A DNA stretch of 64,000 bases, taken from NCBI GenBank assembly GCA_022495005.1, contig JAGYXB010000062.1, positions 372,001 through 436,000 of the forward strand, given 5' to 3'. The notes beneath the pieces are model-generated. The model worked only from the letters and a program-made list of their open reading frames with translations. It searched no databases and was not told where the DNA came from. Shown here piece by piece: positions 56,725 through 64,000 of the stretch. Position 1 is the stretch's first letter. The number at the start of each line of letters is the position of its first letter. Source of the stretch: Rhyacophila brunnea. Its lineage: Eukaryota > Arthropoda > Insecta > Trichoptera > Rhyacophilidae. A program made the translations under genes and the position numbers.

Positions 56725-58593
56725 TCTCTATATATATATAAATCTCGTGTCACGATGTTTGTGGTCGCACTCCGCCAAAATGGCTCTACCGAATTTTATG
56801 TTTTTTTTATGTATATTTGTTAGGTATAAGAATAGGTCAACAAGTATATTTCATACCGCTAGGTGATTAGGGTATCTCTATCGAGAAAAAAATTTCTTTT
56901 ATTTTTTTGAAAATTTCTTTTTGTATTTTTTTTATTATTTTGCATCAAAAAATACTTATAACCCCAAATTTTCACTCCTCCTACCCCCACCCTCCCATTT
57001 TTAATCGCGATTTTATTATTTTTGTATGAACAAATTTAACCGTCGTTCGTATTTCAAACAGAATGAAATTATTTACGTTGTTGAATGACAGATGGCGCTA
57101 CGTCCGAGAAGAATTCAAGAGAAGCGTCACGTCATTTTGACATTTCATTCGGCATATCACAACGCAGTGCGTGCAAAATTTTGTATGATTTATTTTAATT
57201 TATCTATTTTTGTGTGCGTGTATTACAGTGCACAATGCCAGCAAGACGCAAGGGGGGTCATTTGGGCCGTCGAACGAATAAAGCAACAAACATGTGAAAT
57301 AGTAGCAGAAAGAACAGACGAACAAATCCAACAAGATAACAAAAACGTGCGTGTGAGCATGTCGCAATTGCGTGCATCTCAATCACAAGAGGCACGAGCT
57401 GAATAAAATCAACAACGACAATTGTAACGGAGCCAAGTGCGCCGGTTCGTAGTTAACACACGCATAGCAAATGACCGACAATGCCAACAAGTACATCGAG
57501 CATTTACATCTGCTTCGTTCCTTCGTCTCGCATTCGAGTACGAGCCAGATATTGAATATTCCGCTCATCCAAAAGTGCTGATTGGTGCTATGGACAAAGA
57601 ATATCCCCATTGTTATGCGCTCAAATTCAAACATGAGTCAGCCAGGATGTGTTGCGCATCAGGAAAAGTGCAACTACCAGAAATTGAGATACCAGCAAAA
57701 CCATTGAACGGCTTGCTCATCGGCACGGTTCCAGATTCAAACCTGTTCCTGAAGTCCATTCGCACATTCAATTCATACTTCCAAATGACTTCGTTCGGAG
57801 CAACAGAAATAGTTCACAATACTGCGGCAAATGGTCAACAATTCCATTCTACGTTCAAAATCAAAGGCCAAGTATACCACAAAGTAGGCTCATTGCTGCC
57901 AATGCCAAACAAACCACATAATTTTTTACAAATCTACTTCATGGACGGTGAGGACATCAATCGTGTGGATGCACGTTGCGGCTACAATAACCTCAATTCG
58001 CCTAATGCCAGGCGCATCGTCGGCAAACTGGACGCCCTATTGAATGAGCACAATGAATTATTGAAATTCTTCAAAGCACACATGCACGAATTGCAAAGTG
58101 ACAATCACGCTATTGTCATCAATCCTGATAATATACCAGCTGGAGAGCACGTGCGTCGATTCAATGCGCCTGTTGTTGACGACATTGCTGGAATCATGGT
58201 TGGCGACCGCACATCGACGCGAGAAATCGTGATTCTAAGAAGAAACAATAATCTGGAGTTCATCGCTGACACACACCGTTCATACGACGCTCTCCAATAT
58301 CCGCTAATTTTCTGGAAGGGACAAGACGGTTATTGCATAAACATTAAACAACGAGATCCTATCACAGGTAATTCATTCATTATGAACATCATTACTCATT
58401 TTGAATTGAGAAAATGAATGTTTGGTGTTTTTTTGTTTTTATCGGCGGTCATCGTCTTCAGCGCTCTATTCCTCTTTCTGTCATAGATCCCATCTCCACA
58501 CACTTACGATACATTCGTTATTTTTTATTTAACAACCAAAATATTCACTAGAAATAATTTATATGGCAGAACAACGTTTGCCGGGTCAGCTAG
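56725..58593 (+). mobile_element. Helitron derivative 2 (Rep and helicase lost)
   Basis: Starts TCTCTATATATATATAAATC after an A and ends CTAG (58590-58593) before a T. A 3' hairpin lies at 58565-58582 (GGCA, bulged G, AAC / AAC loop / GTT TGCC), 11 nt from the end. Nearly the same length as copy 1 and closely similar throughout, including non-coding flanks. Both copies lack the Rep and helicase coding parts at the same place, so the deletion predates the split and this is an amplified non-autonomous family. Confidence 0.88.
57235..58417 (+). pseudogene. Helitron N-terminal protein remnant, long open part
   Basis: From about 57437 to the TGA at 58415-58417 the frame is open for over 320 codons: the zinc-finger-like block (CPHC-type, here YPHCYALKFKHESARMCC), LPEIEIP, FHSTFKIKGQVYHKVGSLLP, EFIADTHRSYDALQYPLIFW and GYCINIKQRDPITGNSF. 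Upstream, in-frame TAA codons at 57404 and near 57425 and a frame change after the MPARRKGGHLGRRT start interrupt it. The first zinc-finger cysteine is lost (C to Y) relative to copy 1. The Rep HUH motif and helicase that should follow are absent. Confidence 0.85.
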
Positions 58594-60480
58594 TATTATT
58601 ATAATATACAATATTCCATCAATAATCTGTGTTTAAAGAATATGAATCAATGTCATTTACCTTACACACAATATATTGAATAGTATTAGTTTATATTAAT
58701 CAAATATTTGATTTTTTTAGTGAATAACCTGATATTATTTCATATTTATAATACTCCATTTTTCGTAGCGATGTAAATTAAATTAATGTTATTTTCTCTT
58801 GTAATATGATATAAAATGAGTTCCATGTGTATATGAAAATATTGTAATAATAACATCAAATAAATTTTAAACTGAATGGAAGGGAAATGACGTATGTTTT
58901 GAATAAATCACCTGAATAAATCAGTTCAATCGTCAGGTTCAGCAGCTCGTTGAATCTAACAAAACCAAAGAATACGACAGTCTGTTACCTAATTATTTCA
59001 TCTGCCCCAGGGTTTCGAGAAATTTGAACATAAGGATCCCCTGCTTTAAATTCAATGACTGAGATTGATCGTCGCTTGACTGATAAAACAGGAGAGTGCC
59101 GTTCAACTGAATACCTGAGATGGTGAATATGCATAAAAATTCAGAGAGGTAATGCAGTCGCTGTTTTAGGTACTCTTGGGGTATCCAGGGGGCTAAAAGA
59201 GGTATTTTATGTACTAAGGGAATCGTAGTATATTAATAGTTCTATAATTATTAGTTTATGGGTTATATTTATTATTTATAACGTTTAAGTATTTCATGTT
59301 GAATTCTCTATATAATTCTAAAATGTTTATTTTCTATTCTAATAAATATATACTATATAATAATATATTATATATAATTATCTCTTAAAAAATACTTTCT
59401 GCCACTAATAAAAATATCTCTAAAAATGCGAACGTAGGGATTCCCATGAGTAGATGATTTATATGAAAGGATGCAAAAAAACTGTTTCTGGTTAACAACT
59501 TTTGACTGAGGATTTGTGAAGAACTTGGTATAATAGCAGAGACAAAAAATGACGAGTCTAAGTCTTGATTAAAACAATATTGTGAAATATTTAAAAAATA
59601 TATATATATATATATATTACGAGTTATCAGAGTTGTTGGTGCCTCTCGTTTCTTTCTAATGGACGTTAAGCCAGTAAATATCATGGGAAGTTGAATTATT
59701 TGTGACGTGGTTGTACTAATGTAGCCTAATTTTTTTTAGGCTAAGTGAGAATTTTAATGCAATAAAATGAATGGGAGAGCTTCAAGAATTTAAAAATAAT
59801 GTTAAAACAATAAACTAAAAAAAATATTATATTACCCAAGAAAGACCAACGGTATATGTAGCATATGAAGACAATGCATTTCATGGTTTAAGAACCTCAG
59901 AGATTGGTACTACTATAATAGCTATTCCAAGAAGCCGATTACATTGTAATAATTATTGCCCTAATTATAGCCTACCTTCGTTAGAGAGTTTCACCAGAAG
60001 AAAAAAAATGTTAAAAATAATATGTCTATGAGATTTAATACCACTGTAATAAAGCCAATGGAAAAATTATTACGATCAACTTTCCAACTGAAATATACCC
60101 GTATTGTAAATGAACCTAATCGCTACAAATTTCTTCTGCGTGAACACTTTTCAATAACAATCAAAGTTTTGCTGATCTTTTCATTTCAAAGTAATTATTT
60201 ACATATTAATTCCAGCTTAACATGAATACCAATATTTAGTTATTGAAACTTAAAAAATGTAATGGTATTTTTTATATTGTTGTAAAAATGTTCAAATAAA
60301 ACTTAACGTTCAGCAAAGCTAAAAATAAATACCTCTAATGCCCGGACCTTTTGACAATTTAATATTTTAATCTAGTATAATATAATGATAGCAAAATTGT
60401 AACATATCGCCATATAATAACATGAGTCCTGACTTAAAATGCCGGGTCCGGCAAAAAAGATATTACATTTTTTTCAATGT
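58594..60480. other. AT-rich intergenic DNA
   Basis: No gene. A small hairpin TAGCCTAA/TTAGGCTA lies at 59722-59743, and a (TA)n run at about 59599-59618. Frames at 59385-59684 and 60022-60225 have no recognisable family. Confidence 0.5.
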
Positions 60481-60484
60481 GTAT

Positions 60485-60592
60485 TTGGACCTGGACCTAA
60501 TAGGTTGAGCATGTAGCTAATATTTATGTCTCGTAAAAACATAAATCTATCTATACAACTTCTACTCTGAGGATTGAACATGGTAAAAAAGT
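60485..60592 (+). repeat. SINE family A, 3' part only (copy 5)
   Basis: Contains ACCTAATAGGTTGAGCATG, GTCTCGTAAAAACATAAATC and GAACATGGT, the body and tail of family A without the tRNA-like head. Confidence 0.65.
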
Positions 60593-60770
60593 AACTATAA
60601 TCTAATTATGTCAGTTGTTTATTTACTATCAATTTGATGATACTGAAAGACGAAATATTTGACAAGAGCTCAATTGAAATTAACAAAATTAAATCAATTA
60701 GAATTCATATTTTTTAATTGATTACAGTTATATTATTATATGATACAGAAATATTTCAAATTTAATCATT

Positions 60771-61606
60771 TCTTCTTCTTCTTCGATGTGTGCTACAGCT
60801 CAAGTCGAGCCCTGGCCTCCTCCACCGCCGTCCTCCAGCCGGAACGGTCCTCCGCACGTTTTTTCCAGTTCCTGATTTTTAGCAGCTGGTTGGCATCTTT
60901 TGTAATGTTATCACCCCATCGTGTGCGTGGCTTTCCCGCTGGCCTTTTTTCCCCTGGGTTTCCTTCGAGGATCTTCGTCGGTATCCGTGACTTAGGCATG
61001 CGGTGGACATGGCCTGCCCAGTTTAGCATCTAGAGTTTTATGAAAGTGTAGAGTTTTGAATCTTGGTATAAGCGGTATAGTTCCATGATGTACCTAATTC
61101 TCCACTCCCCGCCATCATTCATGGGTCCGTATATCCACCTCAGGATTTTTCTATCAAAGCAGTCCACTATTTCAGCTGCTTTCATATTTGGCGTCCATGA
61201 CTCGCACCCGTATGCAACGTCTGTGCATATGACGGTTTTATAGAGCCGGATCTTACTTTTTCTTTGCACATTTCTGGATTTGAATATGGGCAGCAATGAG
61301 AGGTACGATTTATTTGCAGCGGTTATTCGGGGTTTTATTTCTTCCAGTTTCTCGTTCTCTTTTGTAATATTAGAGCCCAGGTATGTGAACCTGTTGACAA
61401 CCTCAAATTGATGGTTTCCAAAACTGGAACTTTGGCCCAGTCTACTCTGATTTTTTCGGCTTTGTACCATGACTTTAGTTTGGTTTTCATTTACTCTTAA
61501 GCCAATCTCTAGTGCGGCCCTTTAGAGGTGGTCAAATTCTTTCTTCACAATCTGTATGGATCTGCCCATCATATTGAGGTCAGTTTAATCATTTACCTTG
61601 GTCATT
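60771..61606 (-). pseudogene. RTE-type LINE, C-terminal third with (GAA)n tail
   Basis: The best-preserved RTE copy. From right to left on the minus strand: a decayed YADD region (DLNMMGRS near 61560), GLRVNENQTKVMVQSRKN, FTYLGSNITKE, RLYKTVICTDVAYGCESW, DRKILRWIYGPMNDGGEWR, IRYIMELYRLY, then NWAGHVHRMPKSRIPTKILE and GKPRTRWGDNI, RNWKKRAEDRSGWRTAVEEA, ending at 60793. A (GAA)n tail follows at 60771-60785. One in-frame TAG near 61030 splits an otherwise open 225-codon stretch, and further stops lie near the RT core. The 5' two-thirds (endonuclease and most of RT) is absent, the usual truncation. The plus frame at 60740-61033 is its antisense shadow. Confidence 0.85.
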
Positions 61607-64000
61607 TCTATGGAAAAAAAATAGTCTTAAGATGCCACTTAATTTTATATTAAATTACTCTAAAATCCTAGAAAAATAGTTTTACCGAACGGACTGGAAC
61701 TTACGAGTACATCTTTCACTTTCTGGTGCTTTATTGTTTGCTCCCGATATATCTATGATGTATGCAACTTATTTTTAATGTAGTTTAAACTGCACCAATT
61801 GAAATTCGGAGAGCTTTGAAATAAATTAAATTAAATGTCATTAAACTAATTATAGCTAACTTCTGGCATTAAATTTTATGTTATTAATCATGTTTTTTTA
61901 CTCATAATTGTAAGTTTTGGTCCTTCTCGGTCCAACTTTTCTTTTAGAGTTTTATCTAATATTTATATTTTTGAAGTTTATCTAAATTACATATTTTCTA
62001 TAACATGTAACATTCTTAAATCCTGTGTATATTTAGTAGATATTTAATAAAGAATTTAACAATTACAAACCGATTTTTTTATCTTCAGTAAAAAAAATAA
62101 GCTTTTGTTATTTTCCAGGAAGAAATATTTTAAATTCTGTTACATGCCTAAACATGAGTTCATTTTGATGCCGCAGGCTGGGTATGTATTTTTCTTTCAT
62201 AAAAAAGCAATCAATTGCTCGATAAAAAAAACACTACCAACGTAAAATTACTCTGAATACGGAACATCAACAGCTCGCGTAATTTCATAAGCAATAATTT
62301 ATTTACGACTAGTAATAAATACTTTCCTTTTATATTCTTTAACAGTAAGATGAAAATATTTCGCTATAATATACGCAATAATAAATAATTTTTTTCCAAT
62401 ATCTCACCCATAAAAATAAATTTATTTATTGACATACCTTTACCTGTAAACTATATCTAAATAAAAGTAATACAGGTAAAGAATCTACACTCAATAATAT
62501 TTGAGTTTAGTTTAGGACTGTACGCGGTGGAGTGAATAAATATCTAAGTAACATTTTTTTTTTTGTAATATTATTTGTTATTTTTTCTTTCAGTGTGTCA
62601 TAGTAATAAGTTACAGTTAATGTTGGTATAGAAGTAAAATAAATGTAAGCCATAAAAGTGAAATGTAGAAATTTTTCTTAATGCTCAACGGTTAAGCTAG
62701 ATTAATTAATTGACTCTTAATATCGGGGCGTGTGATCGCGTTGTTACGTCGATTTGACTATCAATAAAACATGAATCTATAGAATATCAGTAGAATATAA
62801 AATATGTTATATATAAATGCATTGTAAGAGTATGTATTGATAATCAGGGCGCCAAGTGTGATCTAAATATGTACGTCATGATGAAAAACTGCAGATGTAA
62901 AGAAAATACTTGTAATATAGACAGTTTAGAATTATTTATTAAAAGATAAAAGACATATTAATCCAATTAAAATAAATTAAAAAAGTAGAGACATGATATT
63001 TTCTAATGATGGAGACTCGTGATCCATGTTCACAGAGACAGAGATTTTTAAATATATATATATATATATATATAGATAGGTACACATTGATACTCATATG
63101 TACGTCCTTCGTCCTTTGATATTAACTGATTCGATTAACGTTCAAAATTAAGCTACGTATTACAATGAATTTAAAATTGGATGCCGTCCGAGCGGGAACC
63201 GTCAAGGTAACGTACTATTTATCAAGGAAATCTATCCAACTGTGAAGTCAGGGTTAAAGTTATCAAATCAAATGGATCTAGCGCCATTTTTCTCTGTCGC
63301 CGGTGTTACACTTTGATTTGAAACAGAAAGAATTTCTTGTCTTTGTCAAAACTCCAAAGTGACGAAGGACACATCAGACATCATATTATGCTGGTTTTTT
63401 TTCAACCAGGGCTTGAATAAAAGTAAGGCCACAAAACTCATTAAAAATATACGCAGTCAACAGATAGACGCAATGGTTACGCAAATTTCAATCGGGCAAT
63501 AAATGTTTAAAGAAAGTCCAAAAAATGTCAAAGATAATATGGTGCTATCGCAAATTGAAACATATTCTAGGACAAGTATTGAGAAACTATCACTGACATA
63601 ATATCTCTAAAATGAATGAGCGTTATTAACCAGAATGTAATAAGCATTCATCGCGACAATGCGTACGCTTTTGCAGTTTGACCGCAAAAATTAGACATGA
63701 AAAATTAGAAATTAAACTTGAAAGTTCAATCAAGTTTTCTATAATCCCCAAATAGTTATTACCCATTTGGATTACCTATTATCTTTTCAAGTCTATGAAA
63801 TATACAGTAAGAGATAAATGATAAATGTGGTATATAGGTACACTTCGGCAGTGGATAGTTGTTGCAGATGAAAGACGATAGCAGTTGTTTGTGATGATGG
63901 AGGAGGTCCTTAATAGTATTTGTGTAAATTATATTTTAAATAATTGAATGCTATCAAAAATATTGAGTTCAGATTTTAAAAAATAACAATATAAATAATT
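61607..64000. other. AT-rich intergenic DNA with a small inverted-repeat unit
   Basis: No gene seen. A (TA)n run lies at 63053-63074. GTCCTTCGTCCTTTG at 63104-63118 faces CAAAGTGACGAAGGAC at 63355-63370, a possible MITE of about 270 bases. The rest is unstructured. Confidence 0.45.

Noticed and set aside
60740..61033. 97-codon plus-strand frame
   Set aside because: Antisense of the RTE LINE C-terminal region, which has clear motifs on the minus strand.

Overview
This window looks like insect nuclear DNA: strongly AT-rich, intron-rich and packed with decayed transposable elements. No bacterial-style operon, viral gene or CRISPR array is visible. The base composition and the mix of mariner, Helitron, RTE-type LINE and tRNA-derived SINE relics would suit a hemipteran (aphid-like) genome. 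That placement is inference; nothing here fixes the species.

Only one cellular protein-coding gene can be reconstructed with confidence. It is a gamma/delta/zeta-type sarcoglycan (orthologue of Drosophila Scgdelta) on the plus strand. Its five coding exons lie at 25389-25607, 26537-26726, 28903-29095, 32220-32343 and 36515-36709. All junctions are GT-AG, the phases agree, and the spliced product is 306 residues. A splice acceptor sits directly before the ATG, so at least one non-coding exon must lie upstream. The protein is a type II membrane glycoprotein of the dystrophin-associated complex.

Left third (1-25 kb): an RTE-like LINE 3' end (4.0-4.6 kb, minus); a 5'-truncated I-clade LINE with RT and RNase H (6.4-8.6 kb, plus); a GC-richer block at 10.9-11.1 kb that resembles a minus-strand first exon; a hAT-type element with a LINE fragment nested in it (13.8-14.9 kb); a mariner-like transposase relic (15.0-15.4 kb); a SINE (17.6 kb); a Helitron derivative (18.1-19.9 kb); a second hAT-type element (21.5-22.3 kb); and a roughly 137-bp tandem array whose units contain a LINE 3' tail (23.2-24.1 kb).

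Middle (25-37 kb): the sarcoglycan gene. Intron 3 holds a near-perfect 1.4-kb palindrome and a 405-bp inverted-repeat element. Intron 4 holds a shorter relative of the palindrome and two inverted SINE copies. Exon 4 is therefore bracketed by complementary repeats.

Right part (37-64 kb): a long AT-rich stretch; GC-richer promoter-like blocks (40.5-41.6 and 56.3-56.5 kb); a complete-length but frameshifted mariner (43.77-45.06 kb); a second mariner-like relic; RTE LINE relics at 47.4-48.6, 50.4, 52.9 and 60.8-61.6 kb; a Harbinger-like MITE (51.8-52.35 kb); a Penelope/retrozyme-like fragment with a hammerhead-like core (53.7 kb); SINE copies; and a second Helitron derivative (56.7-58.6 kb).

All element identifications come from reading translations, terminal repeats and target duplications by eye. 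No database search was run.
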